From positions 1-64,000 of the forward strand of contig DAOUFI010000004.1 of assembly GCA_034430175.1 (NCBI GenBank): 64,000 nt of DNA, read 5' to 3'. The notes under the pieces were generated by a model. That model saw only the letters and a program-made list of their open reading frames with translations, did no database searches and was not told the origin of the DNA. This document shows, one piece after another, positions 26,965 through 36,301 of this stretch. Origin of the DNA: UBA6107 sp034430175 (GTDB taxonomy: Bacteria > Chloroflexota > Anaerolineae > Anaerolineales > Anaerolineaceae). The position numbers were made by a program, and so were the translations under genes. Position 1 is the first letter of the stretch, and each line of letters starts with the position of its first letter.

Positions 26965-27828
26965 TTATTGGCCCGTAAATCCCGTAATATACCAATCCAG
27001 ATAATTGCCCACCTGAGAGCGCCAATAGTCCTGATCGTGGCTGCCGGGGTTGACGTGGTATTCGTGCGCCACACCAGTGGCCGTGAGGTTGGCTTCGTAC
27101 TGATCGATGCTTTCTTTCAGATAATCGTCCTCGCCGCGGTCGATGTAGATGCGGGGAAATTCCTCCGAAGAGTGTTTTTGCAGCAGGTTCTGAACACGGT
27201 AGAGGTCGCCAGAGAAGTAGCCCATACTGTGTGCTCCGATGGATCCGAACATGTCGAAGTGAGTGAGCGCGATATGCATGGCCCAGCCTCCACCCCGCGA
27301 CATACCGCCGATGGCGTGGCAGCTCTGTTCAGCACAGACGGCGTAATGGCTTTCTACATAGGGGACAAGATCGCTGATGAAGGCATCGCCAAACTTTGAC
27401 TCGCTCAAGGGATCAAAATTGCGTACTTCGTATGGGAACACCATAATGAAAGGCACCGCTCCGGCAGCGATCTTAGCGTCAGCGGCATCAGTGATACCCA
27501 GGGCTGGCCAGGTGGTATCGTCCATGTTTTGGCCGTGCAACAGGTAGAGGATGGGATACCCGCCCTCGCGGTGAGCATCGTAACAGGGTGGCAGGTAAAT
27601 GGTGAAAGTGAACTTACCTCCCAGCGCCTCCGAATCGATCTTCACCTGCGAGGTTTTCCCACTCACCTCAGCACAACCTGCTGGTGTTGCTGTTGCAGCC
27701 TGAGTGGATGCACCAACGGACGTGGTCATTACCTCGTCAGGGCTTACGGCAGGCTGCACCGGATTCGCGGTGACGCATCCAGTTACAAAAAAAAATAATA
27801 ACAAAGGGAGTCTAATACGCAGGTTCAA
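26965..27828 (-). CDS. secreted esterase lipoprotein (esterase D / feruloyl-esterase-like)
   Basis: A 287-residue alpha/beta hydrolase of the putative esterase family (PF00756 type). A lipoprotein signal ends in LLFFFVTGC. The hydrolase region has LYLLHGQNMDDTTW, the nucleophile elbow GGMSRGGGW and the catalytic-His region NPGSHDQDYW. It would act on the cell surface on an ester of unknown kind. Its start overlaps the stop of the upstream acyltransferase by 4 bp, so the two are translationally coupled. Confidence 0.88.
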   Translation of the reverse strand: MNLRIRLPLLLFFFVTGCVTANPVQPAVSPDEVMTTSVGASTQAATATPAGCAEVSGKTSQVKIDSEALGGKFTFTIYLPPCYDAHREGGYPILYLLHGQNMDDTTWPALGITDAADAKIAAGAVPFIMVFPYEVRNFDPLSESKFGDAFISDLVPYVESHYAVCAEQSCHAIGGMSRGGGWAMHIALTHFDMFGSIGAHSMGYFSGDLYRVQNLLQKHSSEEFPRIYIDRGEDDYLKESIDQYEANLTATGVAHEYHVNPGSHDQDYWRSQVGNYLDWYITGFTGQ

Positions 27829-28736
27829 GATACCTTTGCTTCCAAATCAGGCCAAACCGGATAGAACATAGCCCAGGATGCCGCGTTTTTGCGGATGTAT
27901 CCCTCAGCCACTTTCAACACACGGGCGGCGTTGCTCTCCAGTTCTTCCCTGGGATCATCAATATGCTGCAGCGGAATCTCCTCCGAGGCGTCGATCTCAT
28001 ATTTGAAATCAGGTAAAGAATTAACGCCAATCACGTACACACGCGCGTTGGTCTTGAGCGCCAGCTTGATGTAAGCTACCGGCAGCTCGGCGGGTCTGCC
28101 AAAGAACATCGGGTGGTATCCAGAGCCGGGGTGGGGCCGGTCGATGCCGGTGAGCACGGTTCCACCGGATTGCAGGCGTTCGCGCGCGGCCTGGATGGAT
28201 TCGAACGACATCGGCACCACCTCTTCGCCGCGGTCATTGCGGATCTTGTTCTGCATCTCGTACCCCTTCGGCGGGTTGGGATACGACAGGGTAAGGTACT
28301 TAAATCCGAGTGAGGCCAACATCAGACCGCTCACGTCAAAGCCGCACAGATGGGGTAGAAGCATTAAAGTACCTCGTCCGCCCTTGTTGCAGCTTTCCAT
28401 CATAGCCTGCATGCGCGGAGAGACGCTCACCAGGTCTTTGATGCGGTCGAAACGATCAAGGTAATGGTAGAAGTTATAGAGCGAACGCGACTGGCTGATG
28501 AAAACCTGACGAACGACCTGGTTAAGTTCCTGCCTGCTGAGTTTGAAATCGTGGATCACTGCCTGATTGAGCCGCACGGCTTTGACCACGGGATTCCACC
28601 AGCGCGCAGAAACCGCCGTAGCGATGGCGCTTGCAACCGGGTAACCAATTTTGGAGGGAAACGCTTGGCTCAAATTGATTGCGATGGTGGTCCCCAAAGA
28701 CCCTTGAGTGAATTGATCGGTGATTTTTTTGAGCAT
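27825..28736 (-). CDS. LpxL/HtrB-like lysophospholipid acyltransferase
   Basis: The 303-residue protein has the acyltransferase HxxxxD motif (LLPHLCGFDVSGLML), a conserved GTVLTGIDRPHPG block and FFGRPAELPVAYIKLALK, which match the bacterial lipid A/phosphatidylinositol mannoside acyltransferase family. As no lipid A genes are seen and the phylum is mostly monoderm, a PIM- or glycolipid-type acceptor is more likely. It is the first gene of a two-gene unit with the esterase. Confidence 0.85.
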   Translation of the reverse strand: MLKKITDQFTQGSLGTTIAINLSQAFPSKIGYPVASAIATAVSARWWNPVVKAVRLNQAVIHDFKLSRQELNQVVRQVFISQSRSLYNFYHYLDRFDRIKDLVSVSPRMQAMMESCNKGGRGTLMLLPHLCGFDVSGLMLASLGFKYLTLSYPNPPKGYEMQNKIRNDRGEEVVPMSFESIQAARERLQSGGTVLTGIDRPHPGSGYHPMFFGRPAELPVAYIKLALKTNARVYVIGVNSLPDFKYEIDASEEIPLQHIDDPREELESNAARVLKVAEGYIRKNAASWAMFYPVWPDLEAKVS

Positions 28737-28828
28737 GGGGTAATTCTAATACAAAGTGCGGGGGTTGCACCGTTTTCCGCTCTGATTCCGGTCTTCCCGC
28801 AGATCGAAAAGTGTGAGGATTGCCTTTC

Positions 28829-28947
28829 TTGCCCCCATCCCAACCTTCCCCCAAATCCCAAAGAACGGGATTTAGGGGAAGGAAGAGTTAAGGTTTTTCT
28901 CCCCTATTTCCGATCTTTGGAAATGGGGGAGATGCAAGAGGGGGCAG
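28829..28947. repeat. nested C-rich/G-rich hairpin repeat element
   Basis: Two stems lie side by side: CCTTCCCC.AAATCCC / GGGATTT.GGGGAAGG (28844-28882) and CTCCCCTATTTCC / GGAAATGGGGGAG (28899-28931), with outer GCCCCC / GGGGGC pairing. It fills most of the gap between the acyltransferase and nitroreductase genes and resembles in style the element around the DUF559 gene. Confidence 0.6.
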
Positions 28948-29032
28948 TATGAGAAACAATATTGGGCACAGCACGCTACGCCCCTACGTGAAATGCCTTG
29001 TTATCGGAAAATCTATGAGCGTTGTACTTTGC

Positions 29033-29659
29033 CTACCACTGATCCGTATGAATTCGTGCGGGGATCTCGATATCGATCGGCGGCAAGCGTTTGGCACCTT
29101 CAGCCGGGTATCCAAGCGCGATCCAGCAGGGGAACTCGTAATTGGTTGGCACGTTGAGTTCCTGCTTGACGATCTTGCTCTCATCGGCGAACGGGATGCG
29201 CGTGACCCCGAAGATCCCTTCACTGGCCGCCGCTACCAAGATGTTCTCCACCACGCACCAGATCGAGGCCAACGGGTTCAAATCAGAAAGTGAACGGGGT
29301 TTGAGCAGCGGAGTGGACTGCTGCCAGAAGGGCAACAGCAGCATCGGTGCGTTCATCAGCATGGAAAATTGTTTCGGGATCGCGTCGATGTAGACATTGC
29401 GCTGTTTCTCGTCGGTCAATCCCCAGCGGTTGACGATGGCAATGCTGCCCTTGCGGTCGGTGGGATGGATCACCTTCTCGAGCAGGGTACAACGTTTTTC
29501 TAGATCACTGAGCACCACGAAATGCCAATCGCGCATGTGGTTGTTTGACGGCGCAGCAAAACCCGCGCTCACCAGGCGTTCGAGCAGTCCATCAGGAAGC
29601 GGTTTGGCGTCAAAATCGCGGATAGTGTGCCGAGCGAGGATCGCGTCATAAGTTTCCAT
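29033..29659 (-). CDS. nitroreductase-family FMN oxidoreductase
   Basis: The 208-residue protein has the nitroreductase fold signatures: the N-terminal ILARHTIRDFDAKPL, the NNHMRDWHFVVL segment, and the C-terminal YEFPCWIALGYPAEGAKRL. Such enzymes use FMN and NAD(P)H to reduce nitro groups, quinones or similar compounds. A GGAGG site lies five bases before the ATG. A perfect palindrome overlaps the apparent -10 box, so repression is likely. Confidence 0.9.
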   Translation of the reverse strand: METYDAILARHTIRDFDAKPLPDGLLERLVSAGFAAPSNNHMRDWHFVVLSDLEKRCTLLEKVIHPTDRKGSIAIVNRWGLTDEKQRNVYIDAIPKQFSMLMNAPMLLLPFWQQSTPLLKPRSLSDLNPLASIWCVVENILVAAASEGIFGVTRIPFADESKIVKQELNVPTNYEFPCWIALGYPAEGAKRLPPIDIEIPARIHTDQW

Positions 29660-29672
29660 GATTCCCTCCGAT

Positions 29673-29694
29673 ATAGAATATATATTCTATTATA
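29673..29694 (-). promoter_or_regulatory. -10 box and palindromic operator of the nitroreductase gene
   Basis: ATAGAATATATATTCTAT (29673-29690) is an 18-bp perfect palindrome. It overlaps a consensus TATAAT read on the minus strand (29694-29689), a layout expected for a dimeric repressor that blocks initiation. Confidence 0.6.
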
Positions 29695-29702
29695 ACATAA
29701 CA

Positions 29703-29732
29703 TGTAGGGGCGTATGGCCATACGCCCCTACA
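29703..29732. repeat. 30-bp perfect palindrome
   Basis: TGTAGGGGCGTATGG is followed immediately by its exact reverse complement. Related GGGGC/GCCCC hairpins occur at 35111-35138 and 61698-61814, so this is a dispersed family. It may also act as a terminator between the MFS and nitroreductase genes. Confidence 0.7.
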
Positions 29733-29754
29733 AGGTTGCTGGTAAATGACAGAA

Positions 29755-31080
29755 TCAATCTTCGAACTTCAATGGATCTTTGTGGGTCACGCGGCGGACA
29801 ATCTGCAGCAGGAGAAGACCGATCACCAGAAAGGCGATCACCGAACCCAATGCCCAGTAAACACCAACCATTTTCGCGGCTGCGTCGTCAACGGCGCCGT
29901 GTTTCAGCGCGTAGCTTGTCATGGCGGCGTAAATTGAACCGTAGACCACAGGGCCGATGAACGTGGAAGTGCGCCCGGCTACAGAGAGGAAACCGTAGAA
30001 CTCGGCCGTCTTGCTGTGCGGGGTCAACTGGCTGACCATGGTGCGGCTGACCGCCTGCACGCCCGACAAGGAGAATCCGGCGATACCGCCGATCACATAA
30101 AAAGCTACCATGGACTTGAAGAAGTAAAGAGCCACGATGGAAAGAATCAGGATGACCAGCGAGTAAAGCAGCGATTCCTTGCTGCTTTGCTTGTTCGAGA
30201 TTTTCCCGAATAAATAAGCTCCAGCCGCGCCGGTGATCTGTAAAATGATGATGAGGATGATCAACTGCGCGGTCTTCATACCGTAGAGAATACCGCCAAT
30301 GAGGGCCGCGTTGTCCATCAGCATCATGATGCCGTCGTTATAAATCAAAAAGGAGACGGCGTATTTCATGAATTCCTTGTATTTCTTGACATCACGGAAG
30401 GTGGCTCCCAACGATTTAAAAGCGTGACTGATGGTCGTCTCGCCAGCAGGAAGTTTTTCGGGTTCGCTCAGTTGACGTACCCGCAGGAACGTGGGGATGG
30501 AGGAAGCAAGGTAGAAGAGGGCTGTGATGATGAACGCAATGCGTATCATGAGCGGGTTGCTGTTGGTCAACTGAATGGGCACGAGAACGATCAACAAACA
30601 GACGATCCCGCCCAACATACCCAGCGCCCAACCCTTACCCGATACGTCGCCGATGGTCTCGGGGGTTGAGACATCCACCAGCAAGGCATCGTAAAAAACC
30701 TGGGCAGCACGGTAACCGATCTCAGCCAGGATGAAAAATAACATACCGATGAAGACATCGCCTTCTTTGACAAAGAAGAGTAAGCCAGTAAATACGATCG
30801 ATAAGGCGGTAAAGAAAAATAGGAACTTCTTCTTGGAACGGGAGAAGTCTGCGATCGTGCCCATCACTGGAGATGTGACAGCTACAATGATGGCGGCAAT
30901 GCCGACCGCGTAGTTCCACAGGGTCGGACCGTGTACTTTGCCAACGACAACATTCGAAAAATACGATGAATAAATCGCCAAAAGGACGACTGCCGCGTAA
31001 GCCGAGTTGCCAAAATCGTAAAAATACCAGGCATGTCGTGCTCGTTTGGCTTCCAGAGAATTGGGCATTGTCTGTTCCAT
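29755..31080 (-). CDS. MFS transporter, UMF1/Atg22-like group
   Basis: A 441-residue carrier with about twelve spans. The start ARHAWYFYDFGNSAYAAVVL and the SRTMVSQLTPHSKTAEFYGF segment are typical of the UMF1 (Atg22-like) branch of the major facilitator superfamily. The substrate is unknown; homologs move small solutes such as amino acids. GGAGA precedes the ATG at 31080, which supports that start over the internal ATG four codons on. It is divergent from the MFS gene at 31315. Confidence 0.88.
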   Translation of the reverse strand: MEQTMPNSLEAKRARHAWYFYDFGNSAYAAVVLLAIYSSYFSNVVVGKVHGPTLWNYAVGIAAIIVAVTSPVMGTIADFSRSKKKFLFFFTALSIVFTGLLFFVKEGDVFIGMLFFILAEIGYRAAQVFYDALLVDVSTPETIGDVSGKGWALGMLGGIVCLLIVLVPIQLTNSNPLMIRIAFIITALFYLASSIPTFLRVRQLSEPEKLPAGETTISHAFKSLGATFRDVKKYKEFMKYAVSFLIYNDGIMMLMDNAALIGGILYGMKTAQLIILIIILQITGAAGAYLFGKISNKQSSKESLLYSLVILILSIVALYFFKSMVAFYVIGGIAGFSLSGVQAVSRTMVSQLTPHSKTAEFYGFLSVAGRTSTFIGPVVYGSIYAAMTSYALKHGAVDDAAAKMVGVYWALGSVIAFLVIGLLLLQIVRRVTHKDPLKFED

Positions 31081-31314
31081 ACGTTATCTCCGATTTACAG
31101 AGGTTTTACGGCCTCAACCGTAACAGAATGATACTCTTTTTTTAACCCCATCGCATGTGTTTGGATTCATCAATTTAATTGATTGGAATCAATGATTGAT
31201 GTCAGTATAAAAAATCAAGAGAATGCAATATAATCAGACAGAATTGTCGGATACCATTCCAGCCGCACAGGATACCGTCACTTCAACATAACCCTACCCG
31301 GAAGGAAATATTAA

Positions 31315-32580
31315 ATGAATAAAACTGTGAAACAGACCGCCGCGAAGCCGGTCGGTGAACATCGCAGCCGCGGCTATTTGATCTACCTGATCATTTTCAT
31401 GGGGCTGGTAGCGTTGATGGACCAGTATCTCTCGACCATAAAGACAACTGCCCTGCCCTACATTTTGAAAGAATACAATCTCTCCGGTACCGAGTTTTCA
31501 TACCTGGAAGGTGTGTTTTTCATCGCGACCTTTTTCATCTTCCTGCTGAATGGATTGATTGACCGTATCGGACGAAAATGGTCGATCCTCTTTCTAGTAT
31601 TGCTGTTTGGTCTGTCAGCCACCGGTATTCTTCTCTTCAGTAAAACCATTTACTGGTTCATGATCTTCTACACTCTGGCCATCTTCGCCACGGTTTCAAA
31701 CATGTGGTCAATCCCGATCAGTGAAGAAAGCCCGAGCGAGAAGCGCGCAAAATATGTTTCTCTGGTTTACATCATCGGTTTGATCCCGCTACAGGCCCTC
31801 CTTCCCACCCTGATCATCGATAAACTACAACTAAGCTGGAAGTGGATGTACGGTGCCATGAGCCTGTTCATGATCCCGCTGCTCATTATGTGGGTGTTCA
31901 TGAAGGAATCCCATCGCTACGAGATCATCCGCCAGGAACGCAAGGACGGGACGCGCAAGAACCATCTTTTCGGTATCGGCGTCATCAACAAAACCGATAT
32001 CCGCTACATTATCATCTCAGCGTCCATCTGGCTGTGCTGGCTCATCTATCAGTTCTTCTATTACTGGCTGGGGACGTATTTCATGACAATCAAGGGGTAT
32101 ACCCTGGCGCAATGGAACACATTACTGTTATTCGCGCTGCTGGCTGCGATCGCGGCTGGCATCCTCAGCGGCACGATCATGGATAAGCTTGGCCGCAAGC
32201 CCACACTTGTTATCGGTTACCTTGGCCTGGCCGTTTCGCTGGTGACCCTGGCTTTCAGTCAGGGATTCATGCTGCCGGTGGCGACGGTGCTGGTTGGATT
32301 TTTTACCGCCTTCACGTACACCTGGATCGTGGTTTATATCCCCGAGATCTTCCCCACCGAGCGCCGCGGCGCCTGTACCGGCTGGACGACAACGATCGCG
32401 CGAATATCATACGTGGTTGGACCCTTCCTTGTGGGCTGGCTACTCAGCCTGTTCCCCGATATGAAGTGGTTCTGGGTGGTCGCCGCAGGTATTGTGCTCC
32501 TGCCCATTGGCATCATTCTCATTTTTAATCCCACCGAGACCAAGGTCAAAGACCTGGATACCATTGAAGAGACGAGATAG
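31315..32580 (+). CDS. MFS transporter, sugar-porter/SP-like
   Basis: A 421-residue permease with twelve predicted spans and the MFS loop signature between spans 2 and 3 (GLIDRIGRKWSIL), repeated in the second half (GTIMDKLGRKPTLVIGY). IPEIFPTERRGACTGW resembles the PESPR-type motif of sugar and metabolite porters. The substrate is not deducible. A GGAAGG site precedes the ATG. It is transcribed away from the UMF1-type carrier. Confidence 0.88.
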   Translation: MNKTVKQTAAKPVGEHRSRGYLIYLIIFMGLVALMDQYLSTIKTTALPYILKEYNLSGTEFSYLEGVFFIATFFIFLLNGLIDRIGRKWSILFLVLLFGLSATGILLFSKTIYWFMIFYTLAIFATVSNMWSIPISEESPSEKRAKYVSLVYIIGLIPLQALLPTLIIDKLQLSWKWMYGAMSLFMIPLLIMWVFMKESHRYEIIRQERKDGTRKNHLFGIGVINKTDIRYIIISASIWLCWLIYQFFYYWLGTYFMTIKGYTLAQWNTLLLFALLAAIAAGILSGTIMDKLGRKPTLVIGYLGLAVSLVTLAFSQGFMLPVATVLVGFFTAFTYTWIVVYIPEIFPTERRGACTGWTTTIARISYVVGPFLVGWLLSLFPDMKWFWVVAAGIVLLPIGIILIFNPTETKVKDLDTIEETR

Positions 32581-32614
32581 CAATTAAATTTGTGTAAGGT
32601 ATTATGATAAATGC

Positions 32615-32655
32615 AGAAGCCCGGTTTCAAAAATCGAGACCGGGCTTCTCTTTTT
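32615..32655. terminator. rho-independent terminator between converging genes
   Basis: The stem AGAAGCCCGGTTTC / GAGACCGGGCTTCT is followed by CTTTTT on the plus strand. It ends the MFS transcript and could serve the converging lipoprotein gene. Confidence 0.85.
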
Positions 32656-32668
32656 GCCAGTGTTTACT

Positions 32669-33562
32669 TTAGTTGGTTATGTTGAGGGTCTGGATGAACG
32701 AGACGATGCACGCCAAAGAGGGGTTGAACTGGTCGACAGGGGTAGCGTTGAGCATGACGACCATGTTGTCGTAATAGGCGGTTAATTCGGCGTCAGAGGC
32801 AACCCCGGGAACCGGCTGAACAATACCACCGGGGGGGACAACCGCGTTCTGGTCAGGAGAATTCTGCAAGAAAGAGACATTGACAGGGAAGGTTGCCGAG
32901 ATCCAGTAGGCGCTATCGCTGGTGAGCCCCTGGAAGGTGTAGAAAAGGTCGGCATTGTTCACCGGTACGTAATATTGGGCATATTCGGTCAGGAAGCCAA
33001 CTCCCTGTCCGTTCTGAAAACTGATGATGCTGGCCTGGGCACGGAAAACCTGGGCGGCACCCTGAACCGGCAGCAAAGGAATGTTGGTGCCGGTGGGAAT
33101 TACCCCGCTGGTGAGGATCGCCTGAAGAGCGGAGACCTGGTTGTTGACGTAATTATCCGCGATCATGGCATTGAATTCAGCGACCGGGTATACACGCACT
33201 TCCGGTTGGAAATGCTCATTGGTGACAGAATACCCCTGGATGGTGATGCTGCGGTATTCGGGGTTGTAGGCAAACGCGGGCATGTCGGGGCCGGGATCGT
33301 TGGCGGCCTTGATCATGCCGGTGGCACCAGTGCCCAGGCAGGGTGGGACGATCATATACACGCCGCCCTGGTTGGTTTCGAACCCACTTATCTGGGTGGG
33401 TGTTTCGGGTGTGGCGGTAATGACGACGACGGGTGCGGTGATCTCAGCAGGCGGCAGCGACGCAGAAGGCTGGGCTGCCGGAGTGTTCCAGGTGATGGTG
33501 AATGGGAGGGTACAAGACGCAAGGAAAAACAACGCGAGAATTGGGATAATTACTCTTTTCAT
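32669..33562 (-). CDS. lipoprotein of unknown function
   Basis: The 297-residue protein starts with a lipoprotein signal (MKRVIIPILALFFLASC) and a Pro/Ala/Thr linker containing VVITATPETP, a phrase shared with other lipoproteins of this window. The remainder is a beta-rich globular domain with regions such as FEVQ-like beta strands and a late pair of asparagine-rich turns, without a recognised motif. It is probably surface-anchored. Function unknown. Confidence 0.8.
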   Translation of the reverse strand: MKRVIIPILALFFLASCTLPFTITWNTPAAQPSASLPPAEITAPVVVITATPETPTQISGFETNQGGVYMIVPPCLGTGATGMIKAANDPGPDMPAFAYNPEYRSITIQGYSVTNEHFQPEVRVYPVAEFNAMIADNYVNNQVSALQAILTSGVIPTGTNIPLLPVQGAAQVFRAQASIISFQNGQGVGFLTEYAQYYVPVNNADLFYTFQGLTSDSAYWISATFPVNVSFLQNSPDQNAVVPPGGIVQPVPGVASDAELTAYYDNMVVMLNATPVDQFNPSLACIVSFIQTLNITN

Positions 33563-33642
33563 GGGTCAAACTCCTGAACAATGATTGAATACTCGTATAT
33601 AGTGTAGCGCAAAACGCGCGATAATTTCGTTTAAATAATCGT

Positions 33643-33685
33643 ACGGGCACAGCATGAAATACCTGATAAGGTATGCTGTGCCCGT
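33643..33685 (-). terminator. hairpin after the PlsC-like gene
   Basis: A 13-bp perfect stem, ACGGGCACAGCAT / ATGCTGTGCCCGT, lies 20 bp past the stop of the acyltransferase gene. Confidence 0.7.
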
Positions 33686-33705
33686 ATTGAAAAACGATCT
33701 TGGTT

Positions 33706-34437
33706 TCAGAATTCCGACTGGGTCGCCCAGGGATAGATCTCGGTGCCTTTGGCGGCGGCGCGGATGGCCGGGTCATCGGAGTAGAAGCCGCGGCGTTCTG
33801 GCGGCAGTAAAACGCTAATGTTGCGCATGATTGTGTGACCAACCTCATCCAGCTCAGCCCGGCTGGGACGCTTCTCATTGCTGAAGGTGAAAGGACCAAA
33901 GGGTTTTCCAAAACGGACGTTCACTCTTGGCTTTTCGCCATTCTTAACCTTCTGGAAATATCCCACCAGCCCATCAAGGCCAACGGGTAAAATGCGCGCG
34001 TTGGTTTTCCAGGCCAAAAAGGCAGTGCCGGGGCGGGCTGGACGCAGTACGGTTGCCCAACTACCACCCTCGGGGAAGATGCCCAGAACACCCTTTTGCT
34101 GGAGCACTTCTTCAGAAGAGAGGAGTGTCTCACGCGAACCGGTACCGCGATAGGTGGGGATGACGCCAAAGAGTTTCGATATCCAGCTTACACTGGAGGG
34201 GGCGTTGGGAGTCTGCGCGCCGCCAACAAATTCGAGCGGCCACGGAGAGGCCTGGATTACGGCGAGCGGGTCGAGGAAGTTAAAGTGATTGGCAACCACC
34301 AATAAAGGACCGCTGGTGGGAATGTTTTCTTTACCTTCGACCTCGAAATCGGCCGTGGCTGCAAACACCAGCGCAATGCTGTTCTTGAGAATGCGGCGGA
34401 TCAACCGCCGCCGGGGATAACGGATTTTATATGCCAT
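33706..34437 (-). CDS. PlsC-like 1-acylglycerol-phosphate acyltransferase
   Basis: The start at MAYKIRYPRRR is preferred because the upstream extension begins at TTG and does not look like protein; no strong ribosome binding site is visible for either. The 243-residue product has the acyltransferase motifs NHFNFLDPLAV (HxxxxD), FEGGA-like FPEGGSWATV and PVGLDGLVG. It would acylate lysophosphatidate in membrane lipid synthesis. Confidence 0.88.
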   Translation of the reverse strand: MAYKIRYPRRRLIRRILKNSIALVFAATADFEVEGKENIPTSGPLLVVANHFNFLDPLAVIQASPWPLEFVGGAQTPNAPSSVSWISKLFGVIPTYRGTGSRETLLSSEEVLQQKGVLGIFPEGGSWATVLRPARPGTAFLAWKTNARILPVGLDGLVGYFQKVKNGEKPRVNVRFGKPFGPFTFSNEKRPSRAELDEVGHTIMRNISVLLPPERRGFYSDDPAIRAAAKGTEIYPWATQSEF

Positions 34438-34624
34438 GAAAGTGATTATATAATCAAATTTAAATACGGCAATATGACTTTTGGCGGAATTAATTATCAA
34501 TATTAATGACTTGAATAATCAAAAAAATTTATTTTCATAAATGGCATAAAATTGTAAATTAGCCTGGGCAAACACATGACCATTTGCATCCCCTACCCTG
34601 CTCTGGTTTTTCCCGATCGCCTTC

Positions 34625-35104
34625 ATGCTGCACGACTTTGAGGAGCTGATCGGATTCGAACCGTGGCTTAAACGCCATGGCAGCGAGGTCAAGTCCAGAC
34701 TGGAGGGGCGCCTGCCTGTATTCGTGATAAAGCAGATCGACACGATCCTCGGCAAGACCACCACGGAGTTCGCCGCACCGGCACTATTCTTCATCCAGCG
34801 CGCGACGATGGACAATAATTATCTCTCCGCTGCTGTGCGGCTGCAATCGGACCGCGGCCAGCAAGTGGTCAGCACCAGGGTGTATGCCATCGTGCGCCAT
34901 CCCCTCTATCTCGGCTTGCTCTTGACGCTCTTTGGCACGCCGCTGATGACAGGCTCGCTGTTCGGTCTGATCCTGTCGTTGCTGGTGGTCGGATCATTGG
35001 TGTTCCGCATCCACGGCGAGGAGAAGATGCTGCTCGAGGAGCTCGAAGGCTATGCTGAATACAAACAAAAGGTGAAATACCACCTGATCCCGTTCGTTTG
35101 GTAA
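34625..35104 (+). CDS. HXXEE-domain start joined to an isoprenylcysteine-methyltransferase-type C-terminus
   Basis: The first 55 residues (MLHDFEELIGFEPWLKRHG) match the HXXEE membrane domain, and the same frame continues upstream as TLLWFFPIAF to about 34595, where a TGA at 34577 cuts it off and no in-frame ATG remains. From about residue 60 the sequence switches to an ICMT-like methyltransferase end (VRLQSDRGQQVVSTRVYAIV, RHPLYLG, EEKMLLEELEGYAEYKQKV). Each part lacks half of its own domain. This looks like a deletion fusion of two genes and is likely not functional. Confidence 0.6.
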   Translation: MLHDFEELIGFEPWLKRHGSEVKSRLEGRLPVFVIKQIDTILGKTTTEFAAPALFFIQRATMDNNYLSAAVRLQSDRGQQVVSTRVYAIVRHPLYLGLLLTLFGTPLMTGSLFGLILSLLVVGSLVFRIHGEEKMLLEELEGYAEYKQKVKYHLIPFVW

Positions 35105-35110
35105 ACTATT

Positions 35111-35138
35111 AGTGGAGCGTACTTAGGTACGCCCCACT
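35111..35138. repeat. hairpin of the GGGGC palindrome family
   Basis: AGTGGAGCGTAC pairs with GTACGCCCCACT with one mismatch. It resembles the perfect palindrome at 29703 and follows the stop codon of the fused gene, where it may terminate transcription. Confidence 0.55.
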
Positions 35139-35164
35139 CAAATTTCATGAATATGGGGTGCTCC

Positions 35165-36301
35165 ATGTACAATCCAACATTTCGCCGATACAGTGTCCTG
35201 TTCAGTTTCGTTTGTATTGCATCCCTTCTGCTTGCCTCCTGCGTACAGCAGACAGTTGCATCAACCACTCTTCCAACCGCGACAGCAGCGCCGACCATCA
35301 ACACGACGGCGACGATAGAAGTTACTTCTGCGGTCGCTTTGACCAAGATTTCGCTCGGATACTACACCGGCGATGAGGCATCTTACGCCGCATTGCAAAA
35401 ATACGCGGAGTACATCAATACCGTCTCGGTGGATGTTTACGCGGTCAACGCTGATGGTGAGATCATCGGCAGCGACCCGAACAACGCCGTCGGGTTCGAC
35501 CGCGAGCACAACATCGCCACTTACGCTTGCGTGAGCAATTACAACGACGCTGAAGGTATTTGGGACTTCGACCCGGACCTGGCAGAAGCCGCTTTGGTGA
35601 CCTACCGCGATTCGTTGATTCCGGCGCTGGTCACGCTGGCCGATGAAGGCGGTTACGACGGCATCAACATCGACTTCGAGAGCATTGCCTACAGCGACGA
35701 TCTGGATTCCGTACGTCAGCAATTCACGTCATTCATTCACGATCTGGCGGCGGTGCTGCATGACAAAGGTCTCAAACTCATCATCAGCGTACCGGCCAAG
35801 ACGGGAGAGTATGCCGACGATGATTGGTCGTACCCATTCGACCTGGCAGCGCTGGGTGAGGACGCGGATTACCTGCAGCTTATGACCTACGACGAACACG
35901 GGCCTAGTTGGAGCGACGCGGGTGCGATCTCGGGGGCCGATTGGGTAGAGCAGGTCATCCAATATTCCGTCAGCCAGGTGGACCCGGCTAAACTGCTGAT
36001 CGGTTTTCCGGCTTACGGCTACGATTGGATCTCTGACGGATCGAATGGCGATTTCCGCTGGGTGGACTTCCCCACCCTGCTGCAAAAACCCGGCGCGGAG
36101 AGCGGTTGGGACGAAATGACGCAATCTCCATGGGTCTCTTTCACGGAAGACGGGTTGACCCACACGGTATGGTATGAAAACGACGCGTCCATTCGCGCCA
36201 AGGCCGCGTTGGTGAGGCAGTACGATCTCGGCGGTTGGTCGATGTGGGCATTGGGAAAGGAAGATCAGAGCTTCTGGGAAGCCGCTGTCAGCGGGGGGTG
36301 A
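35165..36301 (+). CDS. glycoside hydrolase family 18 lipoprotein (YaaH/chitinase-like)
   Basis: The start at MYNPTFRR is chosen for its GGGGTG site and well-formed lipoprotein signal (CIASLLLASC); two ATGs lie slightly upstream. The 378-residue enzyme carries the GH18 active-site strand YDGINIDFE, with the catalytic Glu, and YLQLMTYDEHGPSWSDAG. The Asn in DGIN-type motifs is found in spore-peptidoglycan N-acetylglucosaminidases such as YaaH/SleL. It probably cleaves peptidoglycan or chitin-like glycans at the cell surface. The next gene is a wall peptidase. Confidence 0.88.
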   Translation: MYNPTFRRYSVLFSFVCIASLLLASCVQQTVASTTLPTATAAPTINTTATIEVTSAVALTKISLGYYTGDEASYAALQKYAEYINTVSVDVYAVNADGEIIGSDPNNAVGFDREHNIATYACVSNYNDAEGIWDFDPDLAEAALVTYRDSLIPALVTLADEGGYDGINIDFESIAYSDDLDSVRQQFTSFIHDLAAVLHDKGLKLIISVPAKTGEYADDDWSYPFDLAALGEDADYLQLMTYDEHGPSWSDAGAISGADWVEQVIQYSVSQVDPAKLLIGFPAYGYDWISDGSNGDFRWVDFPTLLQKPGAESGWDEMTQSPWVSFTEDGLTHTVWYENDASIRAKAALVRQYDLGGWSMWALGKEDQSFWEAAVSGG

